Part shown: in pieces, positions 1-5,578 of the stretch
Layout: each line of letters starts with the position of its first letter
Position numbering within the stretch: the stretch's first letter is position 1
NCBI GenBank assembly: GCA_964519335.1
Contig: CAZFIA010000191.1
Location: forward strand, 1 to 6,573
Direction: 5' to 3'
DNA: 6,573 nt
Source: JALZVT01 sp964519335
GTDB taxonomy: Bacteria > Pseudomonadota > Gammaproteobacteria > Pseudomonadales > Azotimanducaceae
The notes under the pieces: model-generated
Databases searched by the model: none
The model's input: the letters and a program-made list of their open reading frames with translations, nothing else
Told to the model about the DNA's origin: nothing
Translations under genes and position numbers: made by a program

Positions 1-81
1 ACTCACGGCAGATAAAATACATGGCAGTAAACTTAGCTTGTGGCGGAAAAAAACGGCCCATCTGCCCTACAGTTTAGTATT

Positions 82-111
82 TTTTCACTCGAATATGGTT
101 ATACACATTAT
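82..111 (+). promoter_or_regulatory. weak candidate promoter of the Lrp/AsnC regulator gene
   Basis: In the AT-rich stretch before the regulator gene, TTTTCA (82-87) matches four of six -35 positions. CATTAT (106-111) matches four of six -10 positions, at an 18-base spacing. Transcription would start near 118, leaving a leader of about 57 bases. This is pattern matching by eye in AT-rich DNA, where chance matches are common. The rest of 1-156 shows no gene, repeat or structured element I can support. Confidence 0.2.
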
Positions 112-174
112 TTATTTCTACCGAAGTGACCTATGACCTAATATCTCCCCGTACCCATGGAGCTGGTTGCCCCT

Positions 175-636
175 ATGACCGATTTTGACGCTATCGACAA
201 GATGCTCCTGCGCTCCCTGCAGGAAGACGCCTCAAGGCCCGTCGCTGAGCTCGCTGAATTAGTCAATCTGTCCGTGAACGCCTGCTGGCGCCGCATTAAG
301 CGCTTCGAGGAACAGGGAATAATTCGCGCCCGCGTCGCCCTGCTTGATCCAGAGCAGCTGGGCCTGCGGCTCACCGCCTTTGTATCGGTGAAAACCAATC
401 AGCACAATCCCCAATGGCTTGATGAGTTCGCCCAGGGCGTTGCAGCCATTCCTGAGGTGGTTGAGTTCTACCGCTTGAGCGGCGATATCGACTACCTGCT
501 GAAAATTCGGCTGCGCGACATCAATGACTACGATCGGGTCTATAAAGCGCTGATCGGCACGGCCTCCATCGCCGACGTCAGCTCCTCGTTTACGATGGAA
601 GAGATGAAATACACCACAGCCATCCCCGTGAATTAG
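175..636 (+). CDS. Lrp/AsnC family transcriptional regulator, DecR/YbaO-like
   Basis: This is a DNA-binding regulator with an N-terminal winged helix-turn-helix and a C-terminal RAM (ligand-binding, oligomerising) domain. Counting from ATG 175, the protein has 153 residues. The helix-turn-helix covers about residues 20-52 and includes the recognition helix NACWRRIKRFEEQG. The RAM domain covers about 60-148. The motifs ALLDPEQLGL, LTAFVSVKT, SSFTMEEMKYTT and the end near residue 153 closely match my memory of E. coli DecR (YbaO), which responds to cysteine and activates a cysteine desulfidase operon. An ATG at 157 would add six residues (MELVAP). I prefer 175 because the length then matches DecR, and because GGAG at 159-162 could serve as a ribosome site, though at a long 12-base spacing. 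No cysteine-detoxification gene lies beside it, so the effector and targets here are open. Confidence 0.93.
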   Translation: MTDFDAIDKMLLRSLQEDASRPVAELAELVNLSVNACWRRIKRFEEQGIIRARVALLDPEQLGLRLTAFVSVKTNQHNPQWLDEFAQGVAAIPEVVEFYRLSGDIDYLLKIRLRDINDYDRVYKALIGTASIADVSSSFTMEEMKYTTAIPVN

Positions 637-696
637 GGCGTGGGAATCGCCCACAGAATTCTGACAAATATCACACAAGTAGCGTGAACTAGCACT

Positions 697-775
697 AATA
701 TTTCGTATCTCTGCAATATTCTAGGGAATATTTCCCAATATTTGGTCAATTCACGCTCAAATTAGAGAATTATTC
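697..775. promoter_or_regulatory. cluster of AATATT-based palindromes, candidate operator
   Basis: AATATT occurs at 697-702, 715-720, 727-732 and 737-742. Two copies sit in perfect hyphenated palindromes: GGGAA-TAT-TTCCC (724-736) and CCAA-TAT-TTGG (735-745). Their centres, 730 and 740, are ten bases apart, about one helical turn. GAAT-T-ATTC (767-775) adds a third small palindrome centred at 771. The cluster lies after the Lrp/AsnC gene and about 115-190 bases before the DUF6356 gene. Lrp/AsnC proteins bind phased AT-rich dyads, so regulation by the neighbouring protein is a reasonable inference. A very weak promoter-like pair, TTGGTC (742-747) and GAGAAT (765-770) at 17-base spacing, overlaps the right side. 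Chance in AT-rich DNA remains possible. Confidence 0.35.
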
Positions 776-845
776 ACAACCAAGGCCGGGTACATTAGAC
801 CTCTATTAATCGGCGCGCCCAGCGCTCCGAACCCACAGCAAGAAG

Positions 846-870
846 GAATAGCTAGAGAACGAATAGCTAG
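846..870 (+). repeat. short direct repeat GAATAGCTAG just before the DUF6356 ribosome site
   Basis: The ten bases GAATAGCTAG occur at 846-855 and again at 861-870, a 15-base period. The second copy ends two bases before the Shine-Dalgarno-like AAGAGG (873-878) of the gene starting at 888. Each copy contains the 4-base palindrome AGCT flanked as TAGCTA. It may be a small slippage duplication in the leader or a repeated protein-binding site; the sequence does not decide. Confidence 0.6.
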
Positions 871-887
871 GCAAGAGGTAGTAACAA

Positions 888-1151
888 ATGGCCGAATTCG
901 CTCCCCGCTCCGTCACTGAGAGCTCAGCAGACCACCGCTGTTCTGGTCTGATCCAGCGCCTGTTCACCGATCACCCTAAAGCGGTCAACGAAACCTACTT
1001 CCAGCACCTGCGTGCTGCCAGCTCCTTTGCCGGCGGCCTGGTGGTCTGCGCGTTTTGCTGTTTTGTGCACGCCCTTGTGCCGGGCTTCTTTACCACTAGC
1101 GCGAGCGCGCGAGTGGAGCGCATGCACGAGCGCATGCACAGCAGAAGCTAA
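888..1151 (+). CDS. small DUF6356-family protein of unknown function
   Basis: This is an 87-residue protein of unknown function. The core RLFTDHPKAVNETYFQH (residues 24-40), followed by a hydrophobic stretch with three cysteines (about 46-68, containing CAFCCFVHALVPGFF) and an ERMHERM tail, fits the DUF6356 pattern as I recall it: a short protein with conserved HP and ETY(F)xH motifs and one hydrophobic segment. It is probably membrane-associated through that segment. No signal peptidase site is evident. The ATG at 888 is supported by AAGAGG at 873-878, nine bases upstream. About 20 residues precede the family core, longer than the members I remember. The tail contains an exact 12-base tandem duplication (1116-1139) that doubles the residues ERMH. 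Its stop overlaps the stop of the convergent crotonase gene. Family assignment is from memory and moderately sure; the function is not known. Confidence 0.75.
   Translation: MAEFAPRSVTESSADHRCSGLIQRLFTDHPKAVNETYFQHLRAASSFAGGLVVCAFCCFVHALVPGFFTTSASARVERMHERMHSRS
1116..1139 (+). repeat. exact 12-base tandem duplication inside the DUF6356 gene
   Basis: GAGCGCATGCAC occurs twice head to tail, at 1116-1127 and 1128-1139. It is in frame and encodes ERMH twice (residues 77-84). Each unit contains the palindrome GCATGC. Because the unit is a multiple of three bases, gain or loss of a copy would lengthen or shorten the protein tail without shifting the frame. Confidence 0.85.
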
Positions 1152-1951
1152 GCCGAACTGCCCTTATAGTTACCTGCGCGCTTTTCAAAGAAGGCGGTAA
1201 CCGCTTCCGCATGGTCGGGCTCGGCGTGACACAACGCCTGATAGGCGGCCGACATCTCAAGCAGCTCATCCATACTCGAGTCCTGGCTCGCCTTCAGAAG
1301 CTGTTTGGTTAACCGGATCGCATGAGGCGGGTTGCTGGCGATACGCTGGGCAAGCTCAAGGCAAGATTCGATTAGCGCATCGGGCTCAACCACTTCGGAG
1401 ACCAGCCCCATCGACAACGCGTCGTCCGCTGAGATCATATCGCCGGTAAACGCCATCTTGCAGGCGTTGGAGTAACCCACCGCGCGTGGCAAGAACCACG
1501 CCCCGCCATCGCCCGGAATAATGCCGAGCTTAATGAAGCTCTCGGCAAATCTGGCTTTACTACTTGCGATCAAAATATCGCACATGGTGGCCAGATCGCA
1601 GCCCGCACCAACGGCAGGACCATTCACTGCAGCGATGATAGGTACATCCACGCTCGCCATGGCCCGTGGAATACGTTGAATACCATTGCGATAGCTATTG
1701 GCCTGGGCAAAGGGCGCACCGGAAAACAGCCCCTTGCGATCCCGCATGTCTTTGACGTTACCTCCCGCGCAGAACGCGGAGCCGTCGCCGGTGAGAATGA
1801 CGGCACGAATATCTTCATCGGCATTCACTTCGGCACACATCGCTTCAATGTCGCCGAACTGTTCTGGACCGGTAAGCGCGTTGCGCGTGTCGGCGCTGTC
1901 CATCGTGCACAGCAGCACATGGCCGTGGCGTTCACGTTTAAGAAAACTCAT
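1148..1951 (-). CDS. enoyl-CoA hydratase/isomerase (crotonase) family protein with altered catalytic positions
   Basis: This is a 267-residue cytosolic crotonase-fold protein that should act on an acyl-CoA thioester. AFCAGGNVKDM (residues 59-69) and NGPAVGAGCDLA (110-121) form the two halves of the CoA-thioester oxyanion hole. The C-terminal VTAFFEKR (251-258) is the usual end motif. Aligned by eye to rat enoyl-CoA hydratase, the first catalytic Glu (Glu144) corresponds to Asp119 (GCDLA) and the second (Glu164) to Phe139 (AESFIKLG). Asp148 lies in IPGDGG. Lacking the second Glu, it is unlikely to be a standard syn-hydratase. An isomerase or another crotonase reaction is more plausible, and the substrate cannot be told. 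The ATG at 1951 is supported by AGGAA on the minus strand (plus 1958-1962), six bases away. It converges on the DUF6356 gene with a 4-base stop-codon overlap. It diverges from the kinase gene. Confidence 0.93.
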   Translation of the reverse strand: MSFLKRERHGHVLLCTMDSADTRNALTGPEQFGDIEAMCAEVNADEDIRAVILTGDGSAFCAGGNVKDMRDRKGLFSGAPFAQANSYRNGIQRIPRAMASVDVPIIAAVNGPAVGAGCDLATMCDILIASSKARFAESFIKLGIIPGDGGAWFLPRAVGYSNACKMAFTGDMISADDALSMGLVSEVVEPDALIESCLELAQRIASNPPHAIRLTKQLLKASQDSSMDELLEMSAAYQALCHAEPDHAEAVTAFFEKRAGNYKGSSA

Positions 1952-2046
1952 AACTCGTTCCTGTACTCAATGTAAATTTCTGCCTCTGATCCGATGCGAC
2001 TCAGCTAAACTCCGCTCACTTTCACGCGAGCGAGAACGTTTGTCTG

Positions 2047-2052
2047 TATAAA
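2047..2052 (+). promoter_or_regulatory. possible -10 element before the histidine kinase gene
   Basis: TATAAA at 2047-2052 matches five of six -10 positions and lies 55 bases before ATG 2108. I find no good -35 hexamer at 16-18 bases upstream, so the call is weak. The surrounding spacer (1952-2107) separates two divergent genes and should hold both promoters. A five-base inverted repeat, CGCTC (2013-2017) with GAGCG (2028-2032), lies just upstream and could be an operator half-site pair or chance. Confidence 0.22.
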
Positions 2053-2107
2053 TAAGCGTGTAGCCTGAGCTTAGCACGCGCCAACGGATAGCCGGCCGAG
2101 ATGCTCT

Positions 2108-3331
2108 ATGAGAGGCCCGATAAACACGCATGGAGAGCAACCCAGTGTGAAACCCATTACCCTTCCAAGAACGGCTGCGCTGCTGCTCATCAGCATACTC
2201 GCGGGCCTTACCGAAGCTGGGGGGCCCAATCGCCTGTGGATCAGCGGCATCATTCTGTTCGTGTGGATCCCACTTACGCTCTGGCGCGACTTCAAACCTG
2301 GCAAACCCGACGAGGACTGGTACGAAATCCTCGGTAACCTGGTGCTGATCACGGTGCTGGTAAATTTTGCACCTAAGGTGTGGCCCGTTTCGGTGGTTAT
2401 TGGCGCGATGATCGTACAGGGACCGGCGACGGTCGCCGGACCCAGGAGCCTAAAAATCTACGCCCTTATTGCGGCCGTCTTTTTGTTTGGCATGGGCATC
2501 ACCGGCTACATCCACAACGCGCCTCTCTGGAAACCTACGCTTGCATGCATGCTGTGCCTTTATCCCCTTGTTTTGTTATTCGCCAGCGCACAAGCAACCA
2601 AACACCTGGAGCTGGAAGCAAGGGCAAAAAGTTTCGACCGATTTCGCCTCATGGCAGGCGGTGTCGCACACGATTTCAATAACTACCTGACAAGCATTTT
2701 AGGCAATGCAGCGCTCGCTCGCGCGGAACTATCAGAGGACCCCAACAATCCCTCTGCGGGTCTTGCAGATAGCGCACTCGAAAACGTACAGCAGGGTGCA
2801 GACAAGGCAAGGGATCTCGCGCGTCAGCTTCTGTCCTTTAGCAATGCAGATTCCACCAACAATACCCGGGTGAACCTTGGCCAAGAATTGGAATCGCTCA
2901 TAGATTTGCTGCGCGGCGCAATACCTGCTCATTGCGAGATTAGTTTTACCAATAAAGATCCGCGACCCTTATCACTGGTGCTGGGTAGCGAGGTACTGCT
3001 GCAGCAGTTATTTATGAATTTGATTATCAACGCCGCCGAATCAGGCGAAAAAGGCCAGCGCGAAATCATTCATGTAGAGGTCACTATCGACCGCTCACAA
3101 CACGGCGCACAGAGTTGGCTTAATGTGTACGTGAGCGACAATGGCCTCGGAATTCCAGTCGAACTGCGCGAGGAAATGTTTGAGCCCTTCGTCAGTACAA
3201 AAACTGAAGGCAGTGGCCTAGGTCTTGCCGCCGCGCGCGAGATAGTCCGCCACCATGGCGGAGAAATACGGATTGATAGCGAAGAGGGTCGAGGAACAAA
3301 AGTGTCGGTGGGCCTGCCCGGCACCGCTTAA
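2108..3331 (+). CDS. membrane-bound sensor histidine kinase without receiver domain
   Basis: This is a sensor kinase of up to 407 residues. The N-terminal half is hydrophobic, with about six membrane segments (near residues 21-36, 43-59, 73-89, 91-107, 116-133 and 143-162) and no recognisable periplasmic or PAS sensing domain. A short linker (163-178) leads to the H box GGVAHDFNNYL, with phosphoacceptor His188. The ATPase domain has an N box (LFMNLIINAAES, Asn304 and Asn308), G1 box DNGLGIP (344-350), F box FEPFVSTK (358-365) and G2 box GSGLGLA (368-374). The HDFNN type of H box is common in NtrB-like and hybrid kinases, but this protein ends right after the ATPase domain and no response regulator is adjacent, so its partner is elsewhere. 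The start is uncertain: ATG 2108 has only GAG (2098-2100) before it, while GTG 2147 (394 residues) follows GGAGAG at 2132-2137. The signal sensed is unknown. Confidence 0.94.
   Translation: MRGPINTHGEQPSVKPITLPRTAALLLISILAGLTEAGGPNRLWISGIILFVWIPLTLWRDFKPGKPDEDWYEILGNLVLITVLVNFAPKVWPVSVVIGAMIVQGPATVAGPRSLKIYALIAAVFLFGMGITGYIHNAPLWKPTLACMLCLYPLVLLFASAQATKHLELEARAKSFDRFRLMAGGVAHDFNNYLTSILGNAALARAELSEDPNNPSAGLADSALENVQQGADKARDLARQLLSFSNADSTNNTRVNLGQELESLIDLLRGAIPAHCEISFTNKDPRPLSLVLGSEVLLQQLFMNLIINAAESGEKGQREIIHVEVTIDRSQHGAQSWLNVYVSDNGLGIPVELREEMFEPFVSTKTEGSGLGLAAAREIVRHHGGEIRIDSEEGRGTKVSVGLPGTA
2132..2137 (+). promoter_or_regulatory. possible ribosome-binding site for an alternative GTG start of the kinase
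   Basis: GGAGAG lies nine bases before GTG 2147, which is in frame with the kinase. Using it would remove 13 mostly hydrophilic residues and place Lys-Pro-Ile-Thr-Leu-Pro-Arg directly before the first membrane segment. It is a better Shine-Dalgarno match than anything before ATG 2108, but GTG is the rarer start codon. Confidence 0.4.
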
Positions 3332-3350
3332 GAATCAGTCCAGCTACAAC

Positions 3351-4568
3351 TCAGTCTCTAAACTCATTATCAAGACCGGGGTCTGGCATTTCGTCATCGA
3401 TATCCTTCATGGCCGAACCGGACGCAGACGGCGGTGAATCATCCGTGCCGGTGGTAAACGCGGGAGCCCCTTCAAGCTCATCCCGCCAATCTTCGGCGAG
3501 CCGTTCGGCCACCCCGTCGTCTTGTACGCTAAAACTTGCTTCAAACATTTCCCACACAGTAATGAACAACGCAGCAATCAACGGTCCAATAACCATGCCA
3601 GACACCCCATAGGTGCCAAGGCCACCCAGCGTGGCAAGTAAGATCAGGTAGTCGGGCATGCGGGTATCGCGACCCACAAGTAAAGGCCGCAGCAAGTTAT
3701 CGGCGAGACCAATCACCAACACACCTACGGCAACGAGTATGCCACCACTCAAGAATTCTTCTCTGACGAACAACATGATAGCTGCAGGTACCCAAACCAG
3801 TGCTGCACCAACGGCCGGAAGAAGTGACAGAAAGGCCATCAATACACCCCACAGCACAGCACCTTGGATACCAAGCAACGCAAACGTAACGCCTCCGATA
3901 AGCCCCTGTACTGCACCAATGATGAAGGTACCCTTCACGGTTGCACGCACAACCTGCGCAAAGCGTGCGAACAGCGCTCGCTCTCTCGTATCGCCCAACG
4001 GCAGCACCTGCACAAGCCGATCGATAATCGCGGTGCCGTCGCGCAGGAAGAAATACAGCAGATAGGTCATGAGAAAGAGACTAAGCGTAAAGTTGAGCGT
4101 GCCTGTGCCGGCACGGACGGCGTTGGAGGCTATCCATTGACCAGAGGTCATGGCGGCACTCGATAGCGTATCGCGGATACTCCCATTTTCCAGCCCAACT
4201 TTTGCGGCCAGGTCTTGGCCTATGGGCAGATACTGCTTAACTCGCGCTTCAATATCTGCAAAAAAGTCTAAGTCGCCGTCCTGGAACGCCGCGATCATAC
4301 GCGCGGCTTCTCCGGCAACAGCGAAGCCTAAGAATATGAGCGGAATAACTACCGCCAACATGACAACAAGCACAGTCGCTACCGAGACTAAAGAATCACG
4401 CGGACCTATCACACCCCTGACCCTCTCAGCGAGTGGCGCAAACAAAATCGCAAAGGCGACTGCCCAAAATAGCGCAACCAGAAAGCCTTTCAACAGACTG
4501 ACAAAGGCTATGCTAACCAACGCCAGCAAGATGAAGAACGAAAATCGCTCAATATTCTTTTGTGTCAT
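3351..4568 (-). CDS. AI-2E family transporter (PF01594-type permease)
   Basis: This is a 405-residue inner-membrane permease of the AI-2 exporter superfamily. About eight membrane segments are visible: two near the N-terminus (about 10-27 and 28-47), one near 60-86, and the rest between about 153 and 340. A mostly soluble region lies between residues 87 and 150. The signature near the C-terminal membrane part is strong: ADNLLRPLLVG (289-299), then MPDYLILLATLGGLGTYG (304-321) and GMVIGPLIAAL (324-334). A hydrophilic, acidic tail of about 60 residues (346-405), rich in Asp, Glu, Ser and Pro, follows. Members have varied or unknown substrates (autoinducer-2 export, ion/H+ antiport, others), so the name is a family label and not evidence of quorum sensing. 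It lies 39 bases downstream of the crotonase gene on the same strand, probably in one transcript. No clear Shine-Dalgarno precedes ATG 4568. It converges on the kinase with a 19-base gap that shows no terminator hairpin. Confidence 0.94.
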   Translation of the reverse strand: MTQKNIERFSFFILLALVSIAFVSLLKGFLVALFWAVAFAILFAPLAERVRGVIGPRDSLVSVATVLVVMLAVVIPLIFLGFAVAGEAARMIAAFQDGDLDFFADIEARVKQYLPIGQDLAAKVGLENGSIRDTLSSAAMTSGQWIASNAVRAGTGTLNFTLSLFLMTYLLYFFLRDGTAIIDRLVQVLPLGDTRERALFARFAQVVRATVKGTFIIGAVQGLIGGVTFALLGIQGAVLWGVLMAFLSLLPAVGAALVWVPAAIMLFVREEFLSGGILVAVGVLVIGLADNLLRPLLVGRDTRMPDYLILLATLGGLGTYGVSGMVIGPLIAALFITVWEMFEASFSVQDDGVAERLAEDWRDELEGAPAFTTGTDDSPPSASGSAMKDIDDEMPDPGLDNEFRD

Positions 4569-4607
4569 CGTGTGAGTGTACCCGGTTAGCGCAAAGCTCG
4601 TGGATCA

Positions 4608-5390
4608 TTAGCCCTTTTCAGCAAGCTCGCTCACCCAGGCGGGTTTGCGCTTCTCGCGAAAAGCAGCCATACCCTCTTGCCCTTCGGGGCCCTGAAACAA
4701 CGACGCACTCCAGGGGCCGGTTTTGTCGAAGGCATCACGAGTCGACATTCCCGGAACCTCACGGACCAGCTTCTTGCATTCGATAAGCGCCGTTGGGCCA
4801 CCCAGGTTGATCATATCGATCACGTTTTGCACCGCATTCAACAAGTCGGTCTTAGGAACCGCCTGATGAGCAAACCCCATGGTCACAGCATCAGCACCGC
4901 TGAAGCGCTCGCCGGTTAGGAACAGTTTCATGCCGTGGTGTCGGCCCAGCTTCGGCAAACACACCACAGAGATTACAGCCGGAATAACACCAATGCGGAC
5001 CTCGCTGAAACTGAACTGCACGTCTTGTGCGGTAACCACAATGTCAGCAGCGCCCACCAATCCCAGGCCGCCAGCGAAGGCCGCACCGTTCACGGCAGCA
5101 ATCACGGGCTTGGGGCTTTCGAGTATGCGATTGAGCACATCGGCATAGTTAACCGTCCGGCCATCGACAATTTCACCGGGTGGAGATTTCAGATCAGCGC
5201 CCGCACAAAACGCGGGGTCAGCACCGGTGATCACTATGCAACGCACCTCAGGTGCATCATTGGCTGCCTGTAGGTGATCATAAAGCTCGCTAACCAACAC
5301 GCTCGACAGGGCGTTACGCGCCTCCGGCCGATTGAGCGTAATCCACGCCGCACCCTTACGTACCTCATAAAGTGTCGCTTCCTGATTCAT
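4608..5390 (-). CDS. enoyl-CoA hydratase family protein, methylglutaconyl-CoA hydratase-like
   Basis: This is a 260-residue cytosolic crotonase. The oxyanion-hole motifs are AFCAGADLKSP (residues 60-70) and NGAAFAGGLGLVGAADI (101-117). Aligned by eye to rat enoyl-CoA hydratase, the first catalytic Glu is Gly110 and the second is conserved as Glu130 (SEVRIGVIPAVIS). The combination GG-x-G-L-V with SEVR-x-G-x-IPAVIS is typical of methylglutaconyl-CoA hydratases (LiuC/AUH group, leucine or terpenoid breakdown). I infer that kind of reaction with moderate confidence; it could act on another branched acyl-CoA. The C-terminus has the usual EGMAAFREKRKPAW (239-252). The start is ATG 5390, because GGGGAG on the minus strand (plus 5397-5402) lies six bases away and the family N-terminus begins there. 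The open frame extends to 5579, but the extra 63 residues are low-complexity translation of a DNA repeat. The permease gene follows 39 bases downstream. Confidence 0.94.
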   Translation of the reverse strand: MNQEATLYEVRKGAAWITLNRPEARNALSSVLVSELYDHLQAANDAPEVRCIVITGADPAFCAGADLKSPPGEIVDGRTVNYADVLNRILESPKPVIAAVNGAAFAGGLGLVGAADIVVTAQDVQFSFSEVRIGVIPAVISVVCLPKLGRHHGMKLFLTGERFSGADAVTMGFAHQAVPKTDLLNAVQNVIDMINLGGPTALIECKKLVREVPGMSTRDAFDKTGPWSASLFQGPEGQEGMAAFREKRKPAWVSELAEKG

Positions 5391-5396
5391 ACACCG

Positions 5397-5406
5397 CTCC
5401 CCGGAG
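5397..5406. promoter_or_regulatory. Shine-Dalgarno of the minus-strand crotonase within a small palindrome
   Basis: On the minus strand, 5402-5397 reads GGGGAG, six bases before ATG 5390, and this fixes the start of the hydratase gene. The full stretch CTCC-CC-GGAG (5397-5406) is a hyphenated palindrome, so the plus strand also has a GGAG (5403-5406), eight bases before an ATG at 5415 that opens a short frame. Confidence 0.65.
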
Positions 5407-5452
5407 AAATTGTTATGCGGGCCATTGCAGCGCCAGAAGCGCGCAGATGCAA

Positions 5453-5512
5453 GCCCAAAGACGCAGTGCCCAAAGACGCAGTGCCCAAAGACGCAGTGCC
5501 TAAAGACGCTGG
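5453..5512. repeat. tandem array of 15-base units in the divergent intergenic region
   Basis: The unit GCCCAAAGACGCAGT occurs three times without change (5453-5467, 5468-5482, 5483-5497). A fourth unit (5498-5512) differs at three positions. The array sits between the leftward hydratase/permease genes and the rightward flavin-protein/acyl-CoA dehydrogenase genes, about 60 bases from the hydratase start and 66 from TTG 5579. The identical copies suggest recent expansion by slippage. A unit of 15 bases keeps any reading frame: read on the plus strand it gives repeated PKDAV, on the minus strand repeated GTASL or HCVFG depending on frame. I see no sign that either is a real protein. Change in copy number would alter spacing in the promoter region. 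Confidence 0.92.
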
Positions 5513-5516
5513 GCCC

Positions 5517-5545
5517 GCGACACTGGCGAGCACAGTTGCTATCCT
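5517..5545 (+). promoter_or_regulatory. candidate promoter of the flavin-protein / acyl-CoA dehydrogenase genes
   Basis: GCGACA (5517-5522) matches the last four -35 positions. TATCCT (5540-5545) matches four of six -10 positions, at the ideal 17-base spacing. Transcription would begin near 5552, about 27 bases before the TTG start at 5579. The -35 element begins five bases after the tandem repeat array ends. This was found by eye, and the match is moderate only. Confidence 0.3.
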
Positions 5546-5578
5546 GAAAATCGGCACCCAAACAGGCAGCAGCACGCA

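Noticed and set aside
636..663. Hairpin after the Lrp/AsnC gene as a rho-independent terminator
   Set aside because: GTGGG/CCCAC (640-644, 650-654) and GGGCG/CGCCC (636-640, 648-652) are short and mutually exclusive, and no T-run follows. The adjacent palindrome CAGAATTCTG (654-663) may be chance.
259..678. Open frame on the minus strand across the Lrp/AsnC gene
   Set aside because: It lies antisense to a clear regulator gene and has no recognisable motif. It is a shadow of coding sequence on the other strand.
3351..4568. Evidence of autoinducer-2 quorum sensing
   Set aside because: Only the family name suggests it. No luxS or Lsr-type gene is visible, and many members of this family do not transport autoinducer-2.
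3658..4575. Several plus-strand open frames across the permease gene
   Set aside because: They are antisense to a strong AI-2E family match and have Ser/Thr/Pro-rich, low-information translations typical of shadow frames.
5453..5512. CRISPR-like array
   Set aside because: The units are directly contiguous 15-mers with no unique spacers between them, so this is a simple tandem repeat.
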